Shown in pieces: positions 43,204 through 51,301 of a stretch of DNA of 52,254 nt; within the stretch, counting starts at the first letter, position 1; each line of letters starts with the position of its first letter. The notes under the pieces were generated by a model. The model saw only the letters and a program-made list of their open reading frames with translations. It did not search any database and had not been told where the DNA came from. This stretch comes from Vreelandella subglaciescola. GTDB lineage: Bacteria; Pseudomonadota; Gammaproteobacteria; Pseudomonadales; Halomonadaceae. Both the position numbers and the translations under genes were made by a program. Location of the stretch: NCBI GenBank assembly GCA_030454225.1, contig JAKDRW010000010.1, forward strand, positions 1 through 52,254. Reading direction: 5' to 3'.

Positions 43204-43821
43204 CTAGGGACTCTGCTGCATCAGGGCAAGCTGAGTCCCGATCAGGCGAGCTCCTTCACGATAAATAGAGTAGTGCTCGTGGTTGCGCAGCCAGTCGTGG
43301 AACAGGCCGCCGAGCATGGCCTGCATGATTTGCGCGGCGGTGTCAGGGTCCAGGCAGGAGCGCAGCTGGTTGAGTTTGGCGGCCATGCTGAAGTACTTCA
43401 GCAATGCGCTGCAGGTATCTTCCGACATCTCGTTTTGCATGCTCAGCGGATCGATATCGCCAAAGGTCTCGCAGTGGTGGAGCAGGATCGAATGGACGCG
43501 ACGGTAGCGGGGCTGCTCCAGGTGCGAAAAACCGCTCAGGCACGCCAGCCGCACCGCCTCAAGAGGTTTTTGGTCGAGCGTGGGGTCGTCGAGCGCCTCC
43601 AGTAGATCTTCAAACGGCAGGCGCACGCGCTGAAGCATGGCGTGAAACAGGTCGGCCTTGTTTTTGAAGTGCCAGTAAACCGCCCCGCGGGTCATGCCGG
43701 CGTGGCAGGCAATCTGGTTCAGCGAAGTGCGGGCAACCCCGTGTTCGATGAACATGTCTTCTGCCGCGTCCAGCAGAGTCTCTCGGGTGGCGGCAGCTTC
43801 GGCTTTCGTTTTTCTGGCCAT
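43204..43821 (-). CDS. TetR-family repressor, AcrR/TtgR type
   Basis: DNA-binding repressor expected to control the RND pump genes. The 205-aa protein has an N-terminal HTH (TSLNQIACHAGMTRGAVYWHFKNKADLF, about residues 30-60) nearly matching AcrR and TtgR in the recognition helix, and the C-terminal ligand-binding domain of the AcrR group. A TtgR-like box lies 57 bp before its start and recurs before the adaptor gene, so autoregulation and pump control are predicted. It is convergent with the YqiJ-like gene and divergent from the aspartoacylase-family gene. I chose the ATG at 43821. Confidence 0.93.
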   Translation of the reverse strand: MARKTKAEAAATRETLLDAAEDMFIEHGVARTSLNQIACHAGMTRGAVYWHFKNKADLFHAMLQRVRLPFEDLLEALDDPTLDQKPLEAVRLACLSGFSHLEQPRYRRVHSILLHHCETFGDIDPLSMQNEMSEDTCSALLKYFSMAAKLNQLRSCLDPDTAAQIMQAMLGGLFHDWLRNHEHYSIYREGARLIGTQLALMQQSP

Positions 43822-43877
43822 GATCAAGCAACCTAAGCAATAAAACAGCCCTGGCATTTTACCCTACCGCGGGGTTT

Positions 43878-43898
43878 TTTACATTCAAAAGTGTATGG
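43878..43898 (+). promoter_or_regulatory. AcrR/TtgR-like box between the TetR and aspartoacylase-family genes
   Basis: TTTACATTCA-AAAG-TGTATGG, differing from the 37738 box at three central positions only. It lies 57 bp upstream of the TetR start and 13 bp before the start of the divergent aspartoacylase-family gene, so binding could control both. Confidence 0.7.
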
Positions 43899-43910
43899 AT
43901 AACGTCGGCG

Positions 43911-44957
43911 ATGACAAAAAAGCTCTCCACGGCGCGTCCGCCGTTCATGCTGACGCAGGCAAGTATAGCCCCCGGCTCGCGTCGGCAGGTCGACGTGCCG
44001 GTTGCGCGGCTGTATACGCACACGCCGCTGCATATTCCGGTGGAGGTGGTTCACGGGCGTAGGGAAGGGCCGGTGCTGTTGGTCTGCGGTGGTATCCACG
44101 GGGACGAGCTCAACGGCGTTGAAATTGTGCGCCGGCTGCTGCGGGTCAAGGCGATCGCCGGCCTGCGCGGTACGCTGCTGGCGGCACCGGTGGTCAACGT
44201 GTTTGGTTTTTTGCAGCAAACGCGCTATTTACCCGATCGGCGTGACCTTAACCGCTGCTTTCCCGGCAGCGAGGTGGGGTCTTTGGGCGGGCGCATTGCC
44301 GCGCTGTTTCGCGAGCAAATTGTGGATCACGCCACGCATATTATTGACCTGCATACCGGGGCGATTCACCGCACCAACTTGCCGCAAATTCGCGCGCAGA
44401 TTACACCCCATAGCGAAACCGAGCGCATGGCCGACGCTTTTGGCGCGCCGGTGGTGCTCAACGCGGACCTGCGCGAAGGCAGCCTGCGCCACTATGCCCA
44501 GCAGCAGGGGATTCCCGTGCTGACCTATGAAGCGGGAGAAGCGTTGCGTTTTGACGAATGGGCCATTGCGCCGGGCGTTAGCGGTATTTTACGGGTGATG
44601 CGCCGGCTGGGCATGCTCAGCGGCGAGCATCGCCGCCGCCTTCCCGCGCCGGCGGAGCTTGCCAACGGATCGGGCTGGGCGAGAGCGCCGATTGACGGCA
44701 TTCTGCGCCCGCTGGTGAATTTAGGGGATCGCGTGGCTCAAGGCCAGGTGCTGGGCAAAGTCGCCGACCCGTTCGGCAACGAGGAAGGGGAGGTGCTTGC
44801 GGTAGCCGACGGCATCGTGATTGGCATCAGCCGCCTGCCGCTGGCCAATGAGGGCGAGGCGCTGTTTCACATCGCCCGCTTTGACGCGATTGAAGAGGCC
44901 GAAACGGCGGTCGAATCGTTTCAGTCGATGCTCGTTACGCCGCCGTCGGTGTTTTGA
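43911..44957 (+). CDS. Succinylglutamate desuccinylase/aspartoacylase family protein
   Basis: Zinc carboxypeptidase-like amidohydrolase of the M14 AstE/ASPA group. The 348-aa protein has the zinc ligands His and Glu in GGIHGDELNG (about residue 63) and a further His in DLHTGA (about residue 144), then a beta-rich C-terminal domain. This larger form with the C-terminal extension is widespread, and its acyl substrate (N-acyl amino acid or ectoine-related) is unknown. The ATG at 43911 has only a weak site; an in-frame ATG at 43947 is possible. Its 3' end overlaps dusA by 23 bp. Confidence 0.86.
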   Translation: MTKKLSTARPPFMLTQASIAPGSRRQVDVPVARLYTHTPLHIPVEVVHGRREGPVLLVCGGIHGDELNGVEIVRRLLRVKAIAGLRGTLLAAPVVNVFGFLQQTRYLPDRRDLNRCFPGSEVGSLGGRIAALFREQIVDHATHIIDLHTGAIHRTNLPQIRAQITPHSETERMADAFGAPVVLNADLREGSLRHYAQQQGIPVLTYEAGEALRFDEWAIAPGVSGILRVMRRLGMLSGEHRRRLPAPAELANGSGWARAPIDGILRPLVNLGDRVAQGQVLGKVADPFGNEEGEVLAVADGIVIGISRLPLANEGEALFHIARFDAIEEAETAVESFQSMLVTPPSVF

Positions 44958-45969
44958 TGCGCTCCAGCGCATCGTCGAATACGCTCAGGCCGGCGCCTTG
45001 CTGGTGAGCGTTTTCGGAAAGATGACGACGGAACTGTCGTCCGCCCGCGCAGCCCTGAAAAAGCCCCAGGGTGTGGCGCGTTATATGATTGAGCTTGGCG
45101 CCCTCAGCCAGGCGCTGCTCGATATACGGGCGGAACGCCAGCGCCGCCTGCATGCGCTCGGCAACCGGATTGGCAGCGCCGTACAGTCGGCTGTCCACAT
45201 CGGCCAGCAGCCAAGGGTTCTGGTAGGCTTCGCGCCCGACCATGACGCTATCGACCCGCTCCAGCTCGGCGGCGCAGCCGTCGAGGGTTTTCAGCCCGCC
45301 GTTGATGCCGATATGCAGCGTCGGGTGGCGCGCTTTCAGCCGGTGTACGCGGGCGTAGTTGAGCGGCGGCACATCGCGGTTCTGCTTGGGTGAAAGCCCC
45401 TCAAGCCAAGCTTTGCGCGCGTGCACCGTGAAAATTTCGCAGCCGGCGTCGGCCACGGTAGTGATAAAGCGTTCCAGATCGGCGTCTTCGTCCTGATCGT
45501 CAATGCCGATACGACACTTCACCGTCACCGGGATCGACACCGCCGCCTGCATCGCCTTTACCGCCTCGGCTACCTTCTCGGGATAGGCCATCAGGCAGGC
45601 ACCGATCAGATTGTTCTGCACTCGGTCGCTCGGGCAGCCCACGTTCAGGTTGACCTCGTCGTAGCCCCACGCCTCGGCAATTGCCGCGCACTGGGCAAGC
45701 TCACCGGCATCGCTGCCCCCCAGCTGCAGCGCCAGCGGATGCTCTACCGCGTCGTAGCCCAAAAAGCGCTCCCGCGGCGAGCCGTACAAAATTGCCCCGG
45801 TCGTCACCATCTCGGTATACAGCAGCGCCCGCCTGGTTAGCGTCCGTGCGAGCGCGCGATAATCCCGCGTCGTCCAATCCATCATCGGCGCGACGGAGAA
45901 CGTTCTGTCCAGCGCGGGGCTAGATATGTCAGAACTTGTGTGGAGTGAGGAGGCGGGGTTCTTGGTCAT
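44935..45969 (-). CDS. dusA: tRNA-dihydrouridine(20/20a) synthase
   Basis: FMN-dependent NADPH enzyme that reduces uridine 20 and 20a in the D loop of tRNA. The 344-aa protein has the Dus N-terminus VAPMMDWTTRDYR, the catalytic Cys112 in NVGCPSDRV, the DusA-specific HARKAWLEGLSPKQNR and GINGGLKTL in the C-terminal helical part, which places it in DusA rather than DusB or DusC. Start ATG at 45969 lacks a strong site. The last 23 bp overlap the aspartoacylase-family gene. Confidence 0.95.
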   Translation of the reverse strand: MTKNPASSLHTSSDISSPALDRTFSVAPMMDWTTRDYRALARTLTRRALLYTEMVTTGAILYGSPRERFLGYDAVEHPLALQLGGSDAGELAQCAAIAEAWGYDEVNLNVGCPSDRVQNNLIGACLMAYPEKVAEAVKAMQAAVSIPVTVKCRIGIDDQDEDADLERFITTVADAGCEIFTVHARKAWLEGLSPKQNRDVPPLNYARVHRLKARHPTLHIGINGGLKTLDGCAAELERVDSVMVGREAYQNPWLLADVDSRLYGAANPVAERMQAALAFRPYIEQRLAEGAKLNHITRHTLGLFQGCAGGRQFRRHLSENAHQQGAGLSVFDDALERIKTPTAA

Positions 45970-46121
45970 ATAGCGACACGGTTACCGTATTCTTGGCGTA
46001 TTTCACGGGGCTTTGGCGGCTTATTTGGCGTTTTAAGCGTATCCGTTTCCCCGTTTGGCTGGGGGTATTCTAACAATAAAAAGCGCGCGTGAACGGTTAA
46101 GCTTGTTTTCCTGACGCCGCT

Positions 46122-47177
46122 TTAATCATCCGGCACCCGGCACATCATGGGGCCGGCCAGTATCAGGGCGATAAGGTCGGCCTGGCGGTGGGTGTCGGTT
46201 TTTCTAAACAGATTGCGCATGTGGAAGGCAATAGTGGTTTGCGAGACGCCCAGCTCCGCCGCCACGTCGGACGCGCGGGCACTGCTGGCCAGCGCACCCG
46301 CGACCCTTGCTTCGGTGGGTGTCAGGTCAAATAGCTCCATTAACAGCGTTTCGGGAGCGCGCTTGCGGCGTCCCGACGCCGAGAGAAACAAGGCGACGTG
46401 GGGGTTACGGGACAAGGATGATTCCGTTTGGGGGATCGCACAGGCGAGTACCGAGGTGCTGCTGTTGTCCTGAACTTGCTGCAGCATCACGCCGGCGACT
46501 TTTTCCTCAGCGTTTTGTGCGGCTGCCAGCGTGTCGGCAATCGCCTGGCGCAAGGTCCGATTCGACCGCGAGTCCAGCGCACGGATACCCGCCGTGCTGA
46601 TACGAATCAAATCGGCGTCGTTGGCCATTTCATGGGCTGCGCGGTTGGCATGCACCAGCTTTCCTTGTTCACCCAGAAGCACGATACCCAGCGTAATAAG
46701 GTCCAGCGCGTGTTCGGCGCCTCCGCCCGACAGACCGCTAACGGCACTGCGTAGCGTCGTTATTTCATCGTCATGCCGGCGACGAATACGTTTTACCTGG
46801 CGCAAATGGGCTTCAATCGTTGCCAGCATCAGGTCGTAGTCGATGGGCTTGATCAGGTAGTCGTCGGCGCCCGACAGCTTGCCGTCGATGACCTTGCGCG
46901 GCTCGGACAGGGCGGTCAAAAAAACAAAGGGAGTCGCTGCCAGTTCGGGGTGCTGGCGGCGCAGGATGTTGAGCAGTTGATAGCCATCGAGAACGGGCAT
47001 CGTGATGTCGCACAGCAGCAGGTCGGGCGTGGTATCTGCTAGAAAATCAAGCGCCTGCTGACCATCGGCCGCTGCCAACACGCGGTATCCGGCTTCCTCA
47101 AGCTCTTCGGCGATATCGCTGCGTAGGGCTTTTTCGTCTTCGACCACCAGGATCAGCAGACTATCGGGTGCGTACAT
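46122..47177 (-). CDS. Response regulator, REC plus LuxR-type HTH
   Basis: Cytoplasmic transcription regulator of a two-component system. The 351-aa protein has an N-terminal receiver domain with D57 (CDITMPVLDG) as the phosphate acceptor and T88 and K110 as the switch residues, a middle region of about 150 residues resembling a PAS fold (LGIVLLGEQGKLVHANRAAHE), and a C-terminal LuxR-type HTH (LTPTEARVAGALASSA, TTIAFHMRNLFRKT, about residues 285-345). GGAGG lies 8 nt before the ATG. It is 27 bp downstream of the sensor kinase gene and is its partner. Confidence 0.92.
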   Translation of the reverse strand: MYAPDSLLILVVEDEKALRSDIAEELEEAGYRVLAAADGQQALDFLADTTPDLLLCDITMPVLDGYQLLNILRRQHPELAATPFVFLTALSEPRKVIDGKLSGADDYLIKPIDYDLMLATIEAHLRQVKRIRRRHDDEITTLRSAVSGLSGGGAEHALDLITLGIVLLGEQGKLVHANRAAHEMANDADLIRISTAGIRALDSRSNRTLRQAIADTLAAAQNAEEKVAGVMLQQVQDNSSTSVLACAIPQTESSLSRNPHVALFLSASGRRKRAPETLLMELFDLTPTEARVAGALASSARASDVAAELGVSQTTIAFHMRNLFRKTDTHRQADLIALILAGPMMCRVPDD

Positions 47178-47204
47178 GGCTGAATCCTCCGTCAGCGCTG
47201 GCTA

Positions 47205-48974
47205 TTAAGGCCGCTGTGAGAACGCCGGGAGAGTCATGCGAAAGGTCACGCCTTCGCAACTCGGCTGCAAGGTGACATCGCCGCCCTGCATTCGTGCCAG
47301 GGTGCGCGCCATGAACAGTCCGATGCCGGTGCCGGCGATGCCAACGCTATTCGTTCCGCGGAAGTTGCGTTCGAACAGGTATTCCCGGTCTGCTTCGGCA
47401 ATTGACGCGCCGGCATGGTGAACGTCGCAGGACAGGTGCCGCGCGTCGCCGTGCAGGATGACGGATAGCGGCGCTCCCGCAGGGGCGTATTTGATGGCAT
47501 TGGACAGCAGGTTTTCCACTATTTGCTCCGCATGCGCCGGATCGCACAGCGCGGGGCTGCGCGGGGGCGCCGCGTGTTGAAGGACGATCCGGCGGTCCGG
47601 CGTAGCTTCGCGCTGGCGTGCGCAGGCCGCTTCAATAATGCCGGTTAAATCACATTTCACGCGGCGTGCGCCCAGCTGGCCGGCATCGAGCCTAGCCGTA
47701 TCCAGGGTGCTGTCAACCAGCCGCGTGAGCCCGGCAATGGCGTCTCGGGCACGGCCGGCGCGCTCGGCAACCTCATCGGCTTCGGCGCGCGCCCCCCTTC
47801 GAATCAGCCGCTGCAGGGCCGAGTCGGCAACGGCCAGCGGCGTGCGAAACTGGTGCGATACCATGGCGGCAAAGTTACGGTAGAGATCCGCCGCCGATTT
47901 TTCCCGCCGCAGGGCGCTATCCAGGTCGCGTGTGCGCTCCACGACCAGCTCTTCCAGGCGGTCGCGGTCGGCGGCATCTTTCTGCTGTGCGGCATGCCGG
48001 TCGGAGGCGTCGTACATAAACACAATGGCGCCGAGGATGACGCCCTCATCGCGCAGCGGGAAAAATCGCAGGTCCACGTGCAGGGGGCCGTCGCGATCGG
48101 GCTGGAACAGCGGCTGCAACGTCAGCTGCGATGAGTCACCGTCAAGCGCTCGCGTTAGCCCCCGGCGCACCGTCGCAATAGCGAAAAAGCCCGCCACCTC
48201 GGCAAGCGTGCGGCCCACCGTTTGTGTCGCCGGCTTGCCGACCATCTCGGCCATGGCGCCGTTCCACAGCGTGCAGCGGCCTGCCCGGTCAACCGCCAGG
48301 ATGCCTTCGTCGCTCGACGAAATCAGCAGCGTCGAAAAGTCGCGTTCGCGACGCAGCATGCGATTACGCTGGCGCGTTTGGCGCAGCGCCAGAACGAGGG
48401 TCAGCGCCAGAATCCCGCCTGCGATCATAATGCCGATCAGGAAGGTAATGGTTTGGCGTAGCTGCGCGCGGTAGGCGGCCAGCCGCCCGCCCATGTCATC
48501 CCACTCGGCGATCATGGCAGCATTGGCTGCCCGGCCGAAAAGGCGCGGAAACGGGGCCAATACGGCGCGCAGACGCAACGCATCGTCGGGCGAGAAGTCT
48601 GAGACCATTGGCGCTATAGCCGCCATTGCTTCGTCCAGCCGGTCGAGCTCATTGGCAAAGCCGATTTTTTCGATAAAACGACGCTGGGGGCCGTCTTTGA
48701 GCAGCGCGATTCGGCTGGCGAGAATATCAAAGCGCAGAGAAATAGCGTCTGCTTCGACTTCGCCCATCTCGGCCAGCGTTGCCGCCTTGCTCAATCTGAG
48801 GGCGGCCACTTCGCTTTGGTGCAGTACCCAGAGCATGTTCTGCTCCGCCTCGACGCGCATGGCGCTTTCAACGTCGAACATGCGCACTAGCGAAAAGGTC
48901 AGCAGTAGCGCAAAGACGAGCACGGCGACCAGCGGCAGAATTACGCCGAAGAGCGTATTGCCCAGGCGTTTCAT
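47205..48974 (-). CDS. Sensor histidine kinase with periplasmic helical domain and PAS
   Basis: Membrane sensor kinase of 589 aa. Order: TM1 about residues 8-31, a periplasmic all-helical domain (about 32-173), TM2 about 174-197, a PAS domain (about 213-330), a coiled coil, then the HisKA box with His374 (MVSHQFRTPL) and an HATPase domain with NLLSNAIKYAP (N box) and GTGIGLFMA (G2 box). It overlaps the upstream gene by 4 bp (ATGA), whose product is a secreted sulfite-oxidase-fold protein, so that protein should talk to the periplasmic domain. Partner regulator is the next gene. Confidence 0.93.
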   Translation of the reverse strand: MKRLGNTLFGVILPLVAVLVFALLLTFSLVRMFDVESAMRVEAEQNMLWVLHQSEVAALRLSKAATLAEMGEVEADAISLRFDILASRIALLKDGPQRRFIEKIGFANELDRLDEAMAAIAPMVSDFSPDDALRLRAVLAPFPRLFGRAANAAMIAEWDDMGGRLAAYRAQLRQTITFLIGIMIAGGILALTLVLALRQTRQRNRMLRRERDFSTLLISSSDEGILAVDRAGRCTLWNGAMAEMVGKPATQTVGRTLAEVAGFFAIATVRRGLTRALDGDSSQLTLQPLFQPDRDGPLHVDLRFFPLRDEGVILGAIVFMYDASDRHAAQQKDAADRDRLEELVVERTRDLDSALRREKSAADLYRNFAAMVSHQFRTPLAVADSALQRLIRRGARAEADEVAERAGRARDAIAGLTRLVDSTLDTARLDAGQLGARRVKCDLTGIIEAACARQREATPDRRIVLQHAAPPRSPALCDPAHAEQIVENLLSNAIKYAPAGAPLSVILHGDARHLSCDVHHAGASIAEADREYLFERNFRGTNSVGIAGTGIGLFMARTLARMQGGDVTLQPSCEGVTFRMTLPAFSQRP

Positions 48975-49480
48975 GGCAGCACGTCGAGCTGGTAAAGCTG
49001 CCAGACCCAGCGGTAGTCATAGCGGATATCTTGCAGCTCTTCGTGATCGTCGCGGGGATAGACGATCCACAGCGGCCCTTTGCCGCTACGGTTCAAGAGC
49101 TTGCCATCCATGCTGTAGGCCACGATCACATCGAAGTGGTAAAAGTCGCTAACCGGGATGTCCACGGCGTAGTCGTTCAGCGCGACGGCCGTCACAAAGT
49201 TGCCTTGCGACTCCACTTGCTCCAGCAGGTCGCGCATTAAAAAACCGCTGAAAGTGTGCTGGCCATCGGTGACAACGGTCGAAGTCACAAGCTCTGCGGG
49301 CGGCAGCGCATAAAGCGCCTCGCGGTTCAGGTTAGCCTCGCCGCCGGCGACCTGACCTGTGATCTGCAGCAGCGCTTTCTCGTGCTTTGTTTTTTCGTGC
49401 GCTGCTCTGTCCTGTGCTGACAAGGCAGCCGTACTGACGACCATCAGCGCTGTGAATAAAACGCCTACTTTTGCCCACAT
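48971..49480 (-). CDS. Secreted sulfite-oxidase-fold protein without cysteines, PruR-like pterin-binding candidate
   Basis: The 169-aa protein has a signal peptide (VGVLFTALMVVSTAALSAQ) and a single SUOX-type (PF00174) molybdopterin-binding domain, e.g. FSGFLMRDLLEQV, ALNDYAVDIPVSDF and GKGPLWIVYPRDD. The cysteine that ligates molybdenum in sulfite oxidase and MsrP is missing, and the whole protein has no cysteine, so it is not expected to be a molybdoenzyme. It resembles PruR of Agrobacterium, a Cys-less SUOX-fold protein that binds pterins and regulates the DcpA diguanylate cyclase. GGGGGAG precedes the ATG at 49480. The gene overlaps the sensor kinase gene by 4 bp, so it is likely its periplasmic ligand-binding partner. 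Confidence 0.8.
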   Translation of the reverse strand: MWAKVGVLFTALMVVSTAALSAQDRAAHEKTKHEKALLQITGQVAGGEANLNREALYALPPAELVTSTVVTDGQHTFSGFLMRDLLEQVESQGNFVTAVALNDYAVDIPVSDFYHFDVIVAYSMDGKLLNRSGKGPLWIVYPRDDHEELQDIRYDYRWVWQLYQLDVLP

Positions 49481-49847
49481 AGTGTCTCCCCCGCCTTTTC
49501 TCGCTGCTCCGCTCGGTGCCCAGACGTTCAGCGGCCCAACGTTTGTTATCCGTGTTTTTGTTTGTCGAATTGCTATTTCTTTATAGGTTCGTCGCGGCTT
49601 CACTCCGTGAAAATGGATCCTTGTCGTGATGAATGATCATGTCAGTTGCGGGATTAAGGCGCTAATTGTAACTATAGTTATATAAAACAGTTGGTTGTAG
49701 GGATCACTATAAAGAGAGAAGGGTGGGTTACAAAAATAATGGCGCTGTCCCATCTGAATGAAGGGGGCGCGCACCGCCTTGATCCTGCCATCATCATGGT
49801 CAACGCCTGTAAAACAAGCGAGGGCCGCTACACACCGGAGGCAGCGA
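49481..49847. other. Intergenic divergent region, about 367 bp
   Basis: Separates the pterin-type sensor operon (minus) from the lipoprotein operon (plus). It contains a 12-bp palindrome TAACTATAGTTA at 49669-49680 in an AT-rich stretch (listed separately) that could hold promoter elements. Small plus-strand frames here (for instance from 49691 and 49758) are only leaders of, or out of phase with, the lipoprotein gene. No RNA gene seen. Confidence 0.5.
49669..49680. promoter_or_regulatory. AT-rich 12-bp palindrome in a divergent promoter region
   Basis: TAACTATAGTTA followed by TATAAAA. It could be a regulator site or overlap a -10 element (TATAGT). It is 179 bp before the lipoprotein start. 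No -35 at proper spacing is clear. Confidence 0.35.
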
Positions 49848-50216
49848 ATGTCGAGCATCCCGAACACTATTTTGTGCCTTTGCACAGTGGGGGTTGTCGC
49901 CCTGGCCGGCTGTGGAACGCCCCAGTACCGGGCTGAAAAGCAGCACTGTGAAGCGCAGTGGATGATGAAGATTCCACCGGAATATCGGCAGGAAGTGGTC
50001 ACCAGGCACAGAAATGAAGAGCGCCTCACGGGCGAGACAGTGTGTAAAACAAAAGACGCGGTGACCAACTGCAAGCAGCTCAAGGAAACCGTTTCGATTC
50101 CCTATTCATCGGTGGAGCGGGTCGATATCAAAAAGGCGCAGCGTAACCCGCAGATCACTTCCTGCGCCGCGCGCGCGTGCATGAAAAAGTATGGCAATAG
50201 AGACTGCAAGATATGA
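49848..50216 (+). CDS. Cysteine-rich lipoprotein of unknown function
   Basis: A 122-aa lipoprotein with a lipobox LAGC (Cys22) after a hydrophobic signal (ILCLCTVGVVALAG). The mature part has six further cysteines in QHC, TVC, TNC, TSC, RAC and RDC contexts, an even number suited to three disulfides in the periplasm. The sequence is basic and has no family I recognise. The residue after Cys22 is Gly, not Asp, so sorting to the outer membrane is possible. CGGAGG lies 7 nt before the ATG at 49848. It is 70 bp before the membrane-protein gene and probably starts that operon. Confidence 0.75.
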   Translation: MSSIPNTILCLCTVGVVALAGCGTPQYRAEKQHCEAQWMMKIPPEYRQEVVTRHRNEERLTGETVCKTKDAVTNCKQLKETVSIPYSSVERVDIKKAQRNPQITSCAARACMKKYGNRDCKI

Positions 50217-50286
50217 CGGGGCGCACCGCTACGCTACCGGATCGAACGATAACCTGCTGTAAACAATAGTTTTGATGGGAGGTCAT

Positions 50287-51261
50287 ATGTGGAATTTCAG
50301 TATCGGCAGGGCGCTGGGCATGATGGTGCGCACGCTGCCTTTTATTCTCTTGCGGCTCGCGGTCTATTTCGGGATCACGCTGGGGTACCTCCTGATTACC
50401 GGCGTGGGCGCCGGGGTCGGCTATGGCATCGGCGGTTTTGGCGATGACGCGTTTCGGGCCACGACCACAACGTGGGGCGGAATCGTAGGCTTTGGCCTGT
50501 TCGGAATAATCATGTATTGGGCGCGCGAGTACATCCTGTACATCGTCAAGGCCGGCCATATTGCCGTGCTGATCGAGCTGATTGACGGCAATCCGATGCC
50601 GCAGGGTCGCAGCCAGCTTACGCATGCTACAACGGTGGTAAAAGAGCGCTTTCCACAGGCCAGCGTGCTGTTCGTTATCGACCAGCTCATCAAAGGGGTC
50701 GTTCGGACCGTCACGGGCTTGATGCGCGGCATTCTGACCGTTCTGCCTATTCCCGGGGTGCAGTCGCTGGCCGGTATCCTGTCGGCATTTTTGCGCGTCG
50801 CGGTGGGGTTTGTCGACGAGGTGATCCTGGCCTATACGATCCGTACCCAGTCTGACAACGCCTGGGAGTCTGCCCAGGAGGCGCTGGTGCTTTATGGGCA
50901 AAACTACAGGGTCATGCTGAAAAACGCCGCCTGGCTGGCCATTATCGTCTATGTGCTCAGCTTTCTGGTGTTTCTGGTCATGCTCGCCCCGGCGGCGCTG
51001 GTGGTGTATCTGATTCCCGGGGCGTGGTCGGCCGGTGGCGTGGTTTTTGCTCTGCTGCTTGCCTGGAGCATCAAGGCCGCACTGCTGGAGCCGTTTGCGA
51101 TTACCTGCATGATGCAGGTGTATTTCAAAACCATCGAAGGTCAAACGCCTGATCCCGAGTGGGAGGCCAAGCTCGAGCAGATGTCAGGCAAGTTTCGCAA
51201 GCTCAAGGCGCGTGCCTTCGGGAATCCCCAAGCGGCCTCAACGGATTCCAACCCGGCATAG
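50287..51261 (+). CDS. Polytopic membrane protein of unknown function
   Basis: The 324-aa protein has about six to seven transmembrane segments (e.g. PFILLRLAVYFGITLGYLL, WLAIIVYVLSFLVFLVMLA and FALLLAWSIKAALLEPFAI) and a soluble basic C-terminal tail (KLEQMSGKFRKLKARAFG). I do not recognise the family and see no catalytic motif. GGGAGG is close (about 4-5 nt) to the ATG at 50287; an upstream TTG/ATG at 50272 is possible. A von Willebrand A gene follows 40 bp later on the same strand. Confidence 0.8.
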   Translation: MWNFSIGRALGMMVRTLPFILLRLAVYFGITLGYLLITGVGAGVGYGIGGFGDDAFRATTTTWGGIVGFGLFGIIMYWAREYILYIVKAGHIAVLIELIDGNPMPQGRSQLTHATTVVKERFPQASVLFVIDQLIKGVVRTVTGLMRGILTVLPIPGVQSLAGILSAFLRVAVGFVDEVILAYTIRTQSDNAWESAQEALVLYGQNYRVMLKNAAWLAIIVYVLSFLVFLVMLAPAALVVYLIPGAWSAGGVVFALLLAWSIKAALLEPFAITCMMQVYFKTIEGQTPDPEWEAKLEQMSGKFRKLKARAFGNPQAASTDSNPA

Positions 51262-51301
51262 CGTGCGCCACTTCAACCGAGGCGCGTGGAGGAAAAGGGA
51301 G

